Of a stretch of 64,000 nt of DNA, positions 23,515-32,544 are shown in pieces. The position numbers and the translations under genes are program-made. The notes beneath the pieces were generated by a model, which had not been told where the DNA came from, did not search any database, and saw only the letters and a program-made list of their open reading frames with translations. Position 1 is the stretch's first letter; each line of letters begins with the position of its first letter. This DNA is from Motilibacter peucedani (GTDB taxonomy: Bacteria; Actinomycetota; Actinomycetes; Motilibacterales; Motilibacteraceae), in the NCBI RefSeq assembly GCF_003634695.1, contig NZ_RBWV01000009.1, positions 372,001 through 436,000 on the forward strand. The letters run 5' to 3'.

Positions 23515-24308
23515 GCGAACCACCGCTCCAGCGCGGCCGCGCAGCCGTCGGCCTCGAAGTCCTCGGTCACCAGATCCGCGGCGTCCTGCACCTCGGCGGG
23601 CGCGTGGCCCATCGCCACGCCGACCCCGGCCCACTGCAGCATCTCGAGGTCGTTGCGCCCGTCGCCGACAGCCAGCACGCCCGTCTGCGCGACGCCGAGC
23701 CGCTCGCACACGGTGGCGAGCGCCGTGGCCTTGCTCACCCCGACGGGAGTGAGGTCGAGCCACGCGTCGTAGCCGACGGCGTACGACACGTCCTGCAGCC
23801 CGAGGCGAGCGATGATCTCGAGGAAGTGCTCGGACTCGTGCTCAGGACTGCGCAGCACGACCCGCGTCACCGGCTCCTCGACCAGCGCGTCGATGTCGAG
23901 GACCACCTGCTCGCCGGTCAGCTCACCCGGCGGGAACGGCGCGCTCACGTGGTAGCCGACCCCGAGCTCCTCGACCGCGACCAGGGCACCCGGCACCTCG
24001 CGCCGCAGGACCTCGAGCGCCGGACGGGCGTCGAAGGTGACGGTGTCGGTGACCACCGGCGGGTCGAGCGTCGCGATGACCGTGCCGTTGCTGCACACCA
24101 GCCAGCCGTCGGCGAGGCCGAGCTCCGCGGCGACCGGGCGGGTGCCGAGCACCGAGCGACCGGTCGAGAGCACGAGGGGTACGCCTGCGGCCCGGACCGC
24201 CGCCACGGCCGCGCGCACCCGCGGCGAGATCGACTCGTCCGGCGCCACGACGGTGCCGTCGAGGTCGAGGGCGACCAGTGCCGGCCGCCACGAGGGGTCG
24301 AGCGGCAC
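23511..24308 (-). CDS. Cof-type HAD hydrolase (upstream copy)
   Basis: 265 residues. Motif I ALDLDGTVVAPDESIS near 13-28, VLSTGRSV, KATALATVCERLG and LAVGDGRNDLEMLQWAG. Clearly homologous to the next gene downstream, so a tandem duplication is likely; the two have diverged strongly in the cap. Starts with GTG immediately after the serS stop, no gap, which couples it to seryl-tRNA synthetase expression. The serS-HAD pairing recurs in actinobacteria. Confidence 0.9.
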   Translation of the reverse strand: MPLDPSWRPALVALDLDGTVVAPDESISPRVRAAVAAVRAAGVPLVLSTGRSVLGTRPVAAELGLADGWLVCSNGTVIATLDPPVVTDTVTFDARPALEVLRREVPGALVAVEELGVGYHVSAPFPPGELTGEQVVLDIDALVEEPVTRVVLRSPEHESEHFLEIIARLGLQDVSYAVGYDAWLDLTPVGVSKATALATVCERLGVAQTGVLAVGDGRNDLEMLQWAGVGVAMGHAPAEVQDAADLVTEDFEADGCAAALERWFA

Positions 24309-25577
24309 TCAGCGCCCCGCGACCGGCTCGAGCACGTCGCGGCCGACGTAGGGGCGCAGCACCTCGGGCACCACGACCGAGCCGTCGGCCTGCTGGAAGT
24401 TCTCGAGCACAGCCACGACGATGCGCGGCACCGCGACCAGGGTGCCGTTGAGCGTGGCGACCGGGCGGGTGCCGCTCTCGTCGCGGAAGCGGGTGCGCAG
24501 CCGGCGGGCCTGGAACTCGGTGCAGTTGGAGGTCGAGGTGACCTCGCGGTAGCGGCCCTGCGTCGGCACCCACGCCTCGCAGTCGAACTTGCGCGCGGCG
24601 CTCGAGCCGAGGTCGCCGGTGGCGACGTCGATCACGCGGAACGGCAGGCCGATCTGCGTGAGCACGGCCTTCTCGTGCTCGAGCAGGCGCTCGTGCTCGT
24701 CCTTGGCGTCCTCCGGGCGGCAGAAGACGAACATCTCGACCTTGTCGAACTGGTGCACGCGGATGATCCCGCGGGTGTCGCGGCCGTGGGCGCCGGCCTC
24801 CTTGCGGAAGCACGCCGAGTAGGCCGCGTAGCGCAGCGGCAGCGCGCCGCCGTCGAGGATCTCGTCCATGTGGAACGCGGCCAGCGGCACCTCGGAGGTG
24901 CCCACGAGGTAGAGGCCCTCGTCCTCGAGGTGGTAGACGTCGCCCGCCGCCTGGCCGAGGAAGCCGGTGCCCTCCATGGCCTCGGGGCGCACGAGCACCG
25001 GGGGCAGCACGGGCGTGAATCCCGCACGCACCGAGTAGTCCTGGCCGAAGCGCACGATCGCGTTGGCGAGCAGGGCACCCACGCCGGTGAAGAAGTAGAA
25101 CCGCGAGCCCGACACCTTGGCGCCGCGCTCGAGGTCGATGGCGCCGAGGCGCTGCCCGATCTCGACGTGGTCGCGCGGCTCGAAGTCGAAGGCGGTCGGG
25201 GTGCCGACCTCCTCGACGAGCCGGAAGTCGTCCTCGCCGCCGACGGGGGCGTCCGGGTCGACGACGTTGGAGACCGCGAGCAGCGCGGCGTCAGCAGTCG
25301 CGGCGGCCTCGCCCGCGGCGGACTCCGCGGCGCGTACGTCCTGCGAGAGCGCCTTGGTACGCGTCAGCAGCTCGGCCTTCTCGTCGCCCTTCGCCTTCGC
25401 GACCTGGGCGCCGAGCGCCTTCTGCTCGGCGCGGAGGGCCTCGAAGCGGGACAGGGCCGCCCGGCGGGCGGAGTCGGCTTCGACCAGGGCGTAGACGAGC
25501 GACTCGTCCTCTCCGCGGGCCCGCTGGCTCGCGCGCACGGCGTCAGGGTCTTCACGGAGGAGCCGCAGGTCGATCAC
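24309..25577 (-). CDS. serS: seryl-tRNA synthetase
   Basis: 422 residues, normal bacterial length. N-terminal tRNA-binding coiled coil at about 28-105 ([20 protein letters not shown] onward). Class II motifs: motif 1 around [17 protein letters not shown], motif 2 [20 protein letters not shown], motif 3 [29 protein letters not shown] holds serine-binding residues. Start GTG at 25577 chosen from the conserved [15 protein letters not shown]-terminus; a TAGGCT box lies 7 nt upstream along with GGAGG. First gene of a serS-HAD-HAD operon. Essential cytosolic enzyme. Confidence 0.98.
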   Translation of the reverse strand: MIDLRLLREDPDAVRASQRARGEDESLVYALVEADSARRAALSRFEALRAEQKALGAQVAKAKGDEKAELLTRTKALSQDVRAAESAAGEAAATADAALLAVSNVVDPDAPVGGEDDFRLVEEVGTPTAFDFEPRDHVEIGQRLGAIDLERGAKVSGSRFYFFTGVGALLANAIVRFGQDYSVRAGFTPVLPPVLVRPEAMEGTGFLGQAAGDVYHLEDEGLYLVGTSEVPLAAFHMDEILDGGALPLRYAAYSACFRKEAGAHGRDTRGIIRVHQFDKVEMFVFCRPEDAKDEHERLLEHEKAVLTQIGLPFRVIDVATGDLGSSAARKFDCEAWVPTQGRYREVTSTSNCTEFQARRLRTRFRDESGTRPVATLNGTLVAVPRIVVAVLENFQQADGSVVVPEVLRPYVGRDVLEPVAGR

Positions 25578-25584
25578 GCCTCCG

Positions 25585-25590
25585 AGCCTA
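25585..25590 (-). promoter_or_regulatory. -10 box (TAGGCT) 7 nt before the serS start
   Basis: Minus-strand TAGGCT-CGGAGGC-GTG. The spacer also contains a GGAGG that is too close to the GTG to serve well as a ribosome site. Confidence 0.45.
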
Positions 25591-25706
25591 ACGGTCGCCG
25601 CCGGTCCGGCCCTTTCGGGATGTATCCGCTCAGGGTCTGGACATCGCCCGTGGTCGCCGGCAGGTTGTCGGTCGACGCGACCCCCGACCCCGATGCGGAG
25701 ACCCAC

Positions 25707-26432
25707 ATGCGCAGCCAGCTCTTCAGCCAGGAATTCCTCGAACGCACCTCGCCCGAGTCGTTCGCGCTGCAGAACAGCAAGATGCTCAAGGTGCGGCTGC
25801 AGGCCGCGACGGTGATGGCGCGGCAGGGCTCGATGGTCGCGTTCCAGGGCGACGTGCGCTTCGACTACCAGTCGGCCGGCGGCATCGGCAAGGTGATCAA
25901 GAAGGCCGTCACGGGCGAGGGCCTCGACGTCATGAGCTGCACCGGCAGCGGTGACGTGTTCTTCGCCGACAACGCCGCCGACGTGCACGTCTTCGACCTC
26001 GACGGCTCCGACGGGCTCTCGGTCAACGGCGCCAACGTGCTCGCCTTCGAGCCGCAGCTGAAGTGGGACATCAAGATGATCGGCAGCGCGGGCATGCTCG
26101 GCGGCGGGCTCTTCAACACCGTCTTCACCGGCACCGGCAAGCTGGCGATCACCACCAAGGGCACGCCCGTCGTGCTCCAGGTCGACGCGCCCACCTTCGT
26201 CGACACCGACGCTGTGGTCGCCTGGTCGGCATCGCTGCAGACCTCGCTGCGCTCGGGCGGGTTCAAGCCCGGCGCGCTGATCGGCCGCACCTCCGGCGAG
26301 GCGTTCCAGCTCGGCTTCGCCGGCCAGGGCTTCGTCATCGTCCAGCCCTCGGAGAACGTCCGCGCCGGCGGCGGCTCGGGCGGCGGCGCCACGGGCGGCA
26401 TCGGCGGCATGCTCGGCCGCCTCGGCGGCTAG
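25707..26432 (+). CDS. AIM24 family protein
   Basis: 241 residues. Contains the AIM24/TIGR00266 beta-prism pattern: [74 protein letters not shown] and C-terminal [20 protein letters not shown]. The protein ends in a Gly-rich tail ([17 protein letters not shown]). Family function is unknown in bacteria; the yeast member is mitochondrial, and bacterial ones are sometimes next to stress genes. ATG at 25707 with CGGAG upstream. Divergent from serS with 129 bp between starts. Confidence 0.88.
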   Translation: MRSQLFSQEFLERTSPESFALQNSKMLKVRLQAATVMARQGSMVAFQGDVRFDYQSAGGIGKVIKKAVTGEGLDVMSCTGSGDVFFADNAADVHVFDLDGSDGLSVNGANVLAFEPQLKWDIKMIGSAGMLGGGLFNTVFTGTGKLAITTKGTPVVLQVDAPTFVDTDAVVAWSASLQTSLRSGGFKPGALIGRTSGEAFQLGFAGQGFVIVQPSENVRAGGGSGGGATGGIGGMLGRLGG

Positions 26433-26450
26433 CCCCTCCTGCGGAGCGAC

Positions 26451-26509
26451 GTTTGGCACGATGTGACTCCTCGCCAATCAGATGGGCAAGAAGTCACATC
26501 GTGCCAAAC
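26451..26509. terminator. long hairpin between convergent genes (bidirectional terminator or REP-like element)
   Basis: Arms GTTTGGCACGATGTGACT (26451-26468) and its exact complement (26492-26509) continue inward with two mismatches to a 25-bp stem and a 9-nt loop. It occupies most of the 90-bp gap between the AIM24 gene and the sugar permease gene, which converge. There is no U tract. The length and perfection of the arms exceed a normal terminator. Confidence 0.6.
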
Positions 26510-26522
26510 AGCGGGCGGAGCG

Positions 26523-27572
26523 CTAGAGGCGCTGGCGGCGGGTGAGGTAGGTCTGGATGACCACCACGACGACCAGGAACGCGCCGTTGACGACCGGCTG
26601 CCAGTTGGCGTTGCTCAGGTTGAGCTGGTTGATGATGTTGGCGATCACGCCGAGGAGCAGGACGCCGGCGAGCGTGCCGCCCGTGGTGCCGGCGCCGCCG
26701 GTGAGCAGCGTGCCACCGATGACCACGGCCGAGATCGCGGTCAGCTCGAAGCCGACGCCGATGTTGGGCACGCCCGAGGACGACTGGGCCGCCTGCATAG
26801 CCCCGCCGAAGCCGGCCAGCAGGCCCGACATGACGTAGACCCACATCTTGGTGCGCGCCACGGGCAGGCCCATCAGCCGGGCGGCGTCCTCGTTGCTGCC
26901 CATGGCGAGCACGGTCTGTCCGAAGCGCGTGCGCTGCAGCAGCAGGGTGCCGAGCGCGAACAGCCCGATGGCGATCCACACCGGCCACGGCAGGCCGAGC
27001 ACCGAGCCCTGGCCCATCGTGGCGAAGTGCGAGCCCGACGGCACGACGTGGACGACGCTGCCCTCTGTGGTGAGAGCGAGGTCGAGTCCGCGGGCCGCCA
27101 GCAGGGTCGTCAGCGTCACGATGAACGGCGCCATGCCGAACGATGTGATCAGGACGCCGTTGAGCAGCCCGATCGCTCCGCACACCACCAGCGGAAGCAC
27201 CAGGGCGAGCAGCACGCTGTGCTCGGAGCCCCAGGCGGCGAGCACGCCACCCAGCGCGAACACCGAGCCGACCGACAGGTCGATGCCGCCGGTGAGGATG
27301 ACGAACGTCATGCCGAGCGCGACCACCGCCGTGAACGAGCTCGTCAGCGCGATGTTGCGCAGGTTGTCGACGCTGCCGAACGAGTCGAAGGCGAACGACG
27401 CCACGATGCCGGTCAGCACCAGCACGACGAGCGAGCCGCGGCGCTGGGCGACCTCCGCGTACTTCTCGTAGCGCGTCAGCACCAGGCCGGTGGGCGCGTC
27501 GGCGGACGCACCGGCCGGGCCCGCGCCGGTCTCCTCGACCCCGACTCCAGGACTCTGCATACCGGTGCTCAC
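26523..27572 (-). CDS. CUT2 sugar ABC transporter permease 2 (YjfF/YtfT-like)
   Basis: 349 residues; about ten membrane spans. Family motifs: LGMTFVILTGGIDLSVGSVFAL near 113-134, the BPD_transp_2 signature, and GSNEDAARLMGLPVARTK, the coupling loop that contacts the ATPase. Starts with GTG overlapping the previous permease stop by GTGA. About 45 polar N-terminal residues precede the first span. With the preceding permease it forms a heterodimeric channel, as in the galactofuranose transporter YtfQRT-YjfF. Last gene of the operon, ending at the long hairpin. Confidence 0.9.
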   Translation of the reverse strand: MSTGMQSPGVGVEETGAGPAGASADAPTGLVLTRYEKYAEVAQRRGSLVVLVLTGIVASFAFDSFGSVDNLRNIALTSSFTAVVALGMTFVILTGGIDLSVGSVFALGGVLAAWGSEHSVLLALVLPLVVCGAIGLLNGVLITSFGMAPFIVTLTTLLAARGLDLALTTEGSVVHVVPSGSHFATMGQGSVLGLPWPVWIAIGLFALGTLLLQRTRFGQTVLAMGSNEDAARLMGLPVARTKMWVYVMSGLLAGFGGAMQAAQSSSGVPNIGVGFELTAISAVVIGGTLLTGGAGTTGGTLAGVLLLGVIANIINQLNLSNANWQPVVNGAFLVVVVVIQTYLTRRQRL

Positions 27573-28525
27573 GCCTTCCGTCCGAGCTGTGCGTAGACCG
27601 CGACCGCGATGATGGCCGCCTGCACGAGCTGCGCGGCCGAGTCCTTGAGGTTGTGCGCGATCAGCGTCGAGTGGATCAGCTGCATGAGGATCGCTCCGGC
27701 GACGGTGCCCACGATCTTGACGCGGCCGCCGGAGAGCGGGGTGCCACCGACGACGACGGCGGTGATGGCGCTGAGCTCGATCAGGTTGCCGAGGGTGTTG
27801 GGCGTGCTGGCCGTGAGCCGCGCGGTGGCGAGCACGCCGGCCAGCGCCGCGAGGGCCGCGGACACGACGTAGACGGTGATCAGCGTACGCCGCACCGGCA
27901 GTCCGGCGAGCTCGCTCGCCACGCGGTTGCCGCCGATCGAGACGACCTGGCGGCCGAACGTCGTGCGCCGCACGACGAACGCGACGACCACCGTGATCAC
28001 GACCGCGATCAGCACGAGGTAGGGGATGCCGGCGACGCTGTTGGCGCCCAGGTCGAGCAGGGTGCCGTTGCGGATGTCGGCCTGGTTGTCGAGGATGATG
28101 TTGGCCAGCCCGCGGATGCCGATCAGCGAGGCGAGCGTCGCGACGATCGGCTGCAGCCCGATGTAGGACACCAGCCAGCCGTTGAGCAGCCCGACCAGCA
28201 CCCCGCCGACCAGGCAGACCAGCACGGCCGGCACCACGCCGTAGCCGAGGTAGGTCGGGAGCAGGGCCGAGGCCAGCGCCATCACCGAGCCGACCGAGAG
28301 GTCGATGCCCTCGGTGCCGATGACCAGCGCCATGCCGAGCGCCACGATGACGACCGGCACCACCTGGATCAGCTGGGTTCGCAGGTTGTCGACGGTCACG
28401 AAGTTGTCGGTGAACGCCAGGTCGATCAGGAGCAGGACGACGAGCGCGGCGTAGACGCCGTTGTCCTGCATCCACCCCGGCCGCAGCCGTGGCAGCGTGC
28501 GGGGGGCGATGGCCTCACTCGCCAT
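27569..28525 (-). CDS. CUT2 sugar ABC transporter permease 1 (YtfT-like)
   Basis: 318 residues; BPD_transp_2 motif LGMALVIGTEGIDLSVGSVMAL near 62-83 and coupling loop GGNRVASELAGLPVRRT. Having two distinct permease genes in one operon, rather than one permease acting as a homodimer, points to the YtfT/YjfF arrangement. The ATG overlaps the 3' end of the ATPase gene by 11 bp. Sugar specificity is inferred from the binding protein, not from this sequence. Confidence 0.9.
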   Translation of the reverse strand: MASEAIAPRTLPRLRPGWMQDNGVYAALVVLLLIDLAFTDNFVTVDNLRTQLIQVVPVVIVALGMALVIGTEGIDLSVGSVMALASALLPTYLGYGVVPAVLVCLVGGVLVGLLNGWLVSYIGLQPIVATLASLIGIRGLANIILDNQADIRNGTLLDLGANSVAGIPYLVLIAVVITVVVAFVVRRTTFGRQVVSIGGNRVASELAGLPVRRTLITVYVVSAALAALAGVLATARLTASTPNTLGNLIELSAITAVVVGGTPLSGGRVKIVGTVAGAILMQLIHSTLIAHNLKDSAAQLVQAAIIAVAVYAQLGRKA

Positions 28526-30062
28526 GGGTGTCTCCTCCGGAGGTCTTCGCGGCCAGCAGGTCGAGCAGGTGGCCCTCGGTCACGTCCTCGCCGGAGACGG
28601 TGCCGACGACGCCGCCCTCCTTGAGCACGACGATGCGGTCGGAGCCCTCGATGAGCTCCTCGGTCTCGCTCGAGATGAGCACGACGGCCAGGCCCTCCTC
28701 GGCGAGCTCGGCGATGAGCGCCTGCACCTCGGCCTTCGCGCCGACGTCGATGCCGCGCGTGGGCTCGTCGAGCAGCAGGACCTTGGGCTTGGTGCACAGC
28801 CAGCGCGCGAGCAGCACCTTCTGCTGGTTGCCGCCGCTGAGCTGGGAGACCAGCTGGTCGGGCGAGGACGCCTTGATGCGCAACCGCTTGATGAAGGTCT
28901 CGACGATGCGGTCCTGCTTGGCGCGGGAGACGAGCCCGCCCTTGGACAGCTGCGGCAGCGCGGCGAGCACGATGTTCTCGCGCACGGAGAGGTTGGGGAT
29001 GATGCCCTCGACCTTGCGGTCCTCGGAGAGCAGCGCGATGCCGGCGCCGAGCGCCGCGGCGGTGCTGTGCTTCTTGACGTGCTTGCCGTCGACCACCACC
29101 TCGCCGCCGTCGAGCGGCAGCGCGCCCACGATCGCCTTGGCGGTCTCGCTGCGGCCGGCCCCGAGCAGACCACCCAGACCGACGACCTCGCCGGGGGCGA
29201 CGTCGAACGAGATGCCGTGCAGGGCGTGCTTGCTGGTCAGGTCGCGCACCGAGAGCACCGGCCGGCCGTCGCGCGCGTGGCCGCCGCTGAGCTCGGTGCG
29301 GCCCGCGGCGCGCACCGTGGAGACCTCGCGGCCCAGCATCATCGAGACGAGCTCGAGCCGGGTCAGCCCGGCGAGCTCCCCGGTGTGCACGACGCGGCCG
29401 TCGCGCATGACCGTCACCTGCTTGCAGATGCGGTAGAGCTCGTCCATCTTGTGGCTGACGTAGATGATCGCCACGCCCTGGGCGTTGAGCTGCGAGATGA
29501 CGCCGAACAGGATCTCGACCTCGCGCGGCTCGAGCGAGCTGGTCGGCTCGTCCATGATGACGACGCGCGCGTCGATGGACACCGCGCGGGCCAGGGCGAC
29601 CATCTGCTGCAGACCGAGCCCCAGCGAGCGCAGCTGTCGCGTGACGTCGACGTGCACGCCGTACCTGCCGAGCAGCTCGGCCGCCTCGCGGTTCATGCGC
29701 GCGAAGTCGATGAGCCCCAGCCGGTTGCGCGGCTCGCGCCCCAGGTAGATGTTGCGCGCCAGGCTCTGCAGCGGGATGAGGTTGACCTCTTGGTAGATCG
29801 TGCTGATCCCGGCGTCCTGCGCGGCGGCCGGGCGGGCGAACCGCACGGGTGAGCCGTTGTAGCGCAGCTCGCCCGAGTCGGGCTGGTAGACGCCGGTGAG
29901 CACCTTGATCAGCGTCGACTTGCCGGCGCCGTTCTCGCCCACGACGGCATGGACGTCACCCGGGCGCAGCGAGAACGACACGGAGTCGAGGGCGAGCACG
30001 CCCGGGAACTGCTTGACGACGTCGACGACCTCGAGCACGGGCCCGGCGGCGGGCTGGTCCAC
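28515..30062 (-). CDS. CUT2 sugar ABC transporter ATP-binding protein (two ATPase domains)
   Basis: 515 residues with two nucleotide-binding domains. Domain 1: Walker A GENGAGKSTLIK near 44-55, signature LGLGLQQMVALARAVS, Walker B VVIMDEPTSS. Domain 2 from about 255: degenerate Walker A GLLGAGRSETAK, signature LSGGNQQKVLLARWLC and LLLDEPTRGID. This asymmetry is typical for the RbsA/MglA/YtfR family. Located between the binding-protein gene and the two permeases; 151 bp with a strong hairpin separate it from the binding-protein gene. Confidence 0.93.
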   Translation of the reverse strand: MDQPAAGPVLEVVDVVKQFPGVLALDSVSFSLRPGDVHAVVGENGAGKSTLIKVLTGVYQPDSGELRYNGSPVRFARPAAAQDAGISTIYQEVNLIPLQSLARNIYLGREPRNRLGLIDFARMNREAAELLGRYGVHVDVTRQLRSLGLGLQQMVALARAVSIDARVVIMDEPTSSLEPREVEILFGVISQLNAQGVAIIYVSHKMDELYRICKQVTVMRDGRVVHTGELAGLTRLELVSMMLGREVSTVRAAGRTELSGGHARDGRPVLSVRDLTSKHALHGISFDVAPGEVVGLGGLLGAGRSETAKAIVGALPLDGGEVVVDGKHVKKHSTAAALGAGIALLSEDRKVEGIIPNLSVRENIVLAALPQLSKGGLVSRAKQDRIVETFIKRLRIKASSPDQLVSQLSGGNQQKVLLARWLCTKPKVLLLDEPTRGIDVGAKAEVQALIAELAEEGLAVVLISSETEELIEGSDRIVVLKEGGVVGTVSGEDVTEGHLLDLLAAKTSGGDTHGE

Positions 30063-30143
30063 GGTTCTCCTTGCAGGTGCAGGTGTGCGGAGCCTCGGAC
30101 GCCGGATGGTACGCAGTGGTGCGCCCCGGCGCCGACGCTGGGG

Positions 30144-30185
30144 CGCCGCCCCGCCCGGAAGGGGACACGACCGGGCGGGGCGGCG
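30144..30185 (-). terminator. strong GC hairpin between binding-protein and ATPase genes (attenuator candidate)
   Basis: Perfect 14-bp arms CGCCGCCCCGCCCG (30144-30157) and CGGGCGGGGCGGCG (30172-30185), 14-nt loop. Such hairpins just after the binding-protein gene usually stabilise its mRNA or cut read-through so that the binding protein is made in excess over membrane subunits. Confidence 0.65.
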
Positions 30186-30213
30186 AGCTCGCGCTGTGGC
30201 TGGTGCGCCAGGC

Positions 30214-31368
30214 TCAGAAGGCCTTGGAGACGCCGGCCTTCGCGTTGTCGGCGTCGTACTGGCCGTCGGAGATGATGACGTTGGCCGGGATCGCCTTGCC
30301 GGCGAAGAAGTCGGTCAGCGTGGAGAACGCCAGCGGACCGAAGCGGGGGTTCGACTCGATGACCGCGTTGTACTTGCCGTCGACGATGGCCTGGACCGCG
30401 TTCTTGGTGCCGTCGATCGAGACGACCTTGACGTCCTTGCCCGGCGTCTTGCCGGCGGCCTTGATGGCGACGATGGCCCCGAGGCCCATCTCGTCGTTCT
30501 CGGCGTAGACCGCGTTGATGTCCGGGTGCGCCTGGAGCAGGGTCTCCATGACGGCCTGGCCCTTGTCGCGGGCGAACTCGCCGGTCTGCTGGGCGACGAT
30601 CTTGATGCCGGGGGCGCTCTTGACCTGGTCGACGAAGCCCGAGGTGCGGTCGGTGGTGACGTTGTTGCCCGACGAGCCGAGCAGCACCGCGACGTTGGCC
30701 TTGCCACCGGTCGCCTTGATGAGGGCGTCGGCCGCGCGCTTGCCCTGGTCGACGAAGTTCGACCCGATGAAGGTGAGGTAGTCGGTGCAGGGCGTCGCGT
30801 TGACCTTGCGGTCGATCGTGACGACCGGGATGTGCTTGGCAGCAGCGGCCTTCAGGGCCGGCTCGAGGCCGTCGCTGTTGAGCGGCGCGACGATGAGGGC
30901 CTGCGCGCCCTGCGTGATCATCTGCTGGATGTCGGAGATCTGCTTCGACAGCTGGGAGTTCGCGTCGGTGTGCAGGAGCTTCTTGACGCCGAGCTTCTTG
31001 GCCTCGTCCTGGATGGACTTGGTCTCCGCGATGCGGAAGGCGGCCGTCTCGGGCTCGGACTGGGAGAAGCCGACGACCGCGTCCTTGAGGTCGATCTTCG
31101 TGGCACCGGTGGACTGCAGCGTGCAGCCGGCGTCGGAGGCGGCGTCGCCGGAGGCGGCGGGCGCAGAGGACGCTGCGTCAGAGGCGGCGGGCGCCGAGCT
31201 TGCGGCGGGGGCAGCCGCTGCGGCGCCGTCGGACGACGCGGCCGCCGGGCTGTCCGAGCTGCTGGAGTCCGACTTCGCGCACGCGGTGGCCGAGAGGGCC
31301 AGGGCGAGCGACGCGACACCGATGCCGGCGCGACGGATGGCCACCGAAGTGGGCAGAAGGGCGCTCAT
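30214..31368 (-). CDS. sugar-binding lipoprotein of a CUT2 transporter, galactofuranose (YtfQ)-like
   Basis: 384 residues. Lipoprotein signal with lipobox LSATAC (Cys at about 29), then a long Ala/Ser/Asp-rich linker (residues 33-80). The binding domain resembles YtfQ: VVGFSQSEPETAAFRIAETK, IQQMITQGAQALIVAPLNS, IPVVTIDRKVN, DRTSGFVDQVKSAPGIKIVAQQTG, QAVMETLLQAHPDINAVYAENDEM and VVSIDGTKNAVQAIVDG. YtfQ binds the furanose form of galactose; with a GH43 enzyme upstream a furanose sugar (galactofuranose or arabinofuranose) is a reasonable ligand. ATG at 31368 chosen because the signal peptide begins there. First gene of the transporter operon. Confidence 0.9.
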   Translation of the reverse strand: MSALLPTSVAIRRAGIGVASLALALSATACAKSDSSSSDSPAAASSDGAAAAAPAASSAPAASDAASSAPAASGDAASDAGCTLQSTGATKIDLKDAVVGFSQSEPETAAFRIAETKSIQDEAKKLGVKKLLHTDANSQLSKQISDIQQMITQGAQALIVAPLNSDGLEPALKAAAAKHIPVVTIDRKVNATPCTDYLTFIGSNFVDQGKRAADALIKATGGKANVAVLLGSSGNNVTTDRTSGFVDQVKSAPGIKIVAQQTGEFARDKGQAVMETLLQAHPDINAVYAENDEMGLGAIVAIKAAGKTPGKDVKVVSIDGTKNAVQAIVDGKYNAVIESNPRFGPLAFSTLTDFFAGKAIPANVIISDGQYDADNAKAGVSKAF

Positions 31369-31455
31369 TGACCGTCTACTCCTTGAGAGTCTGCTGCTGA
31401 GGTCGAGCGGACGCGTCGGCGGTGCTCGCCGGGAGCGCGTGCTCGTGTGGCAGGG

Positions 31456-31485
31456 ACACTGCCAGGCCGCGATCACAGGTGTCAA
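31456..31485 (-). promoter_or_regulatory. promoter of the furanose transporter operon
   Basis: Minus strand TTGACA (31480-31485), 18-bp spacer, CAGTGT (31456-31461). Predicted start about 80 bp before the binding-protein ATG. A dyad CCGATC-N6-GATCGG at 31489-31506 lies just upstream of the -35 box. Confidence 0.5.
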
Positions 31486-31543
31486 CAACCGATCAGTAAC
31501 GATCGGGACACGCACGCCTGCCCCAGCACCCCGCTCAGCGTGG

Positions 31544-31557
31544 TGTGAACGTTCTCA
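31544..31557. promoter_or_regulatory. LacI-type operator candidate
   Basis: TGTGAACGTTCTCA has a central CG and a perfect GAACGTTC core, 6 of 7 symmetric pairs, the typical shape of LacI-family sugar operators in actinobacteria. It lies 187 bp upstream of the binding-protein gene and about 33 bp past the GH43 stop. No LacI gene is in the window. Confidence 0.5.
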
Positions 31558-31590
31558 TCCGGTTCGCGGGCGGCAAACGCTCATCCCCGG

Positions 31591-32505
31591 TCAGGCCGCG
31601 TCCCAATCCGGACGCGGACCGTTCGCGTCCCAGCCCAGCGGCACGACGTAGGGCTGGCGCCGCGTACGCGTCGTGTCGTAGGCGTGGAAGACCAGGTGGT
31701 CGTCGCCCGCGGCGTCGGTGAGGACGCTGTTGTGGCCCGGGCCGATCAGCCCTGCTACGCCGGTGTGCAGGACGCTGGCGCCGGAGCCCACGAGCGACCA
31801 CGGCCCGGTGACCGCGTCGGCGACAGCGAGCCCGACGCCGTAGGTGTCGTCCTGGAAGTTGCCGGCGGAGAAGAACATCCAGTAGCGGCCGGCGCGGTGG
31901 ACGACGTGCGGTCCCTCCAGCGTGTGCCAGTCGTAGCGAGCGCCGTAGATCTCGCGGTCGGCCTCGAAGCGCTGCCAGTCGGCCGTCGCGCGCAGGAGCA
32001 GCTGAGGACTTCCCGCCAGCGAGGTCGGCGACTCGAGCCGCTGCACGGCCAGGACCGTGCCCGGCCGCTCACCGCTCAGCTCGTCGGTGGCGAAGAACAG
32101 CCACCACGTGCCGTCACGGTCCTGGAACGGCGACGGGTCGATGGCGAAGGGCAGGTCGGGGCTGAGGTCGACGCCCGCGTCGACGAAGGGGCCGAGCGGG
32201 TCGCGTGAGGTCGCCACGCGCAGGTGGTGCGCGGACTGCTCGCTGCCGACCGAGTAGTACATGACCCACGTGCCGTCCACGTGCGCGACCTCCGGCGCCC
32301 AGTAGCTCGCCTGCGGCGGCTCGTCGGCCAGCCGCTCGAGGGCGCCGCCCCGGTCGGTCCACGTCACGAGGTCGGGCGAGCTCAGGACCTGGAAGGCCCG
32401 GTCGCCGCCCGGGCCGCCGGTGCCGTACATGACGTAGCCGTCGGGCACGCGCAGCGCGAAGGGGTCGGCGCACGTGCCGGTCCAGACGGGGGCGGGAGTC
32501 GTCAC
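31591..32505 (-). CDS. GH43-family glycoside hydrolase
   Basis: 304 residues, no signal peptide, so probably cytosolic. Five-bladed propeller with the expected acidic triad positions: CADPFALRVPDGYVMYGTG near 11-29 (base Asp), FAIDPSPFQDRDGTWWLFF (pKa-tuning Asp) and HTLEGPHVVHRAGRYWMFFS (acid Glu). GH43 enzymes cleave arabinofuranosyl, xylosyl or galactofuranosyl linkages. GTG at 32505 has GAGGAG upstream. It sits on the same strand upstream of a furanose-type importer, so it may hydrolyse imported oligosaccharides. The 222-bp gap carries its own promoter, so coexpression depends on shared regulation. Confidence 0.9.
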   Translation of the reverse strand: MTTPAPVWTGTCADPFALRVPDGYVMYGTGGPGGDRAFQVLSSPDLVTWTDRGGALERLADEPPQASYWAPEVAHVDGTWVMYYSVGSEQSAHHLRVATSRDPLGPFVDAGVDLSPDLPFAIDPSPFQDRDGTWWLFFATDELSGERPGTVLAVQRLESPTSLAGSPQLLLRATADWQRFEADREIYGARYDWHTLEGPHVVHRAGRYWMFFSAGNFQDDTYGVGLAVADAVTGPWSLVGSGASVLHTGVAGLIGPGHNSVLTDAAGDDHLVFHAYDTTRTRRQPYVVPLGWDANGPRPDWDAA

Positions 32506-32544
32506 GGTGCTCCTCTGCAACGTTGGACACGAGCGTCTGACAGC

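Noticed and set aside
24309-26477. 722-residue minus-strand frame covering serS and the AIM24 region as one fusion protein
   Set aside because: Residues before the [14 protein letters not shown] start are antisense to the AIM24 gene and have no motif; serS has a normal start at 25577.
26451-26509. Hairpin as the terminal inverted repeats of an insertion sequence
   Set aside because: The arms are only 23 bp apart with no transposase or target duplication; a terminator or REP-like element fits better.
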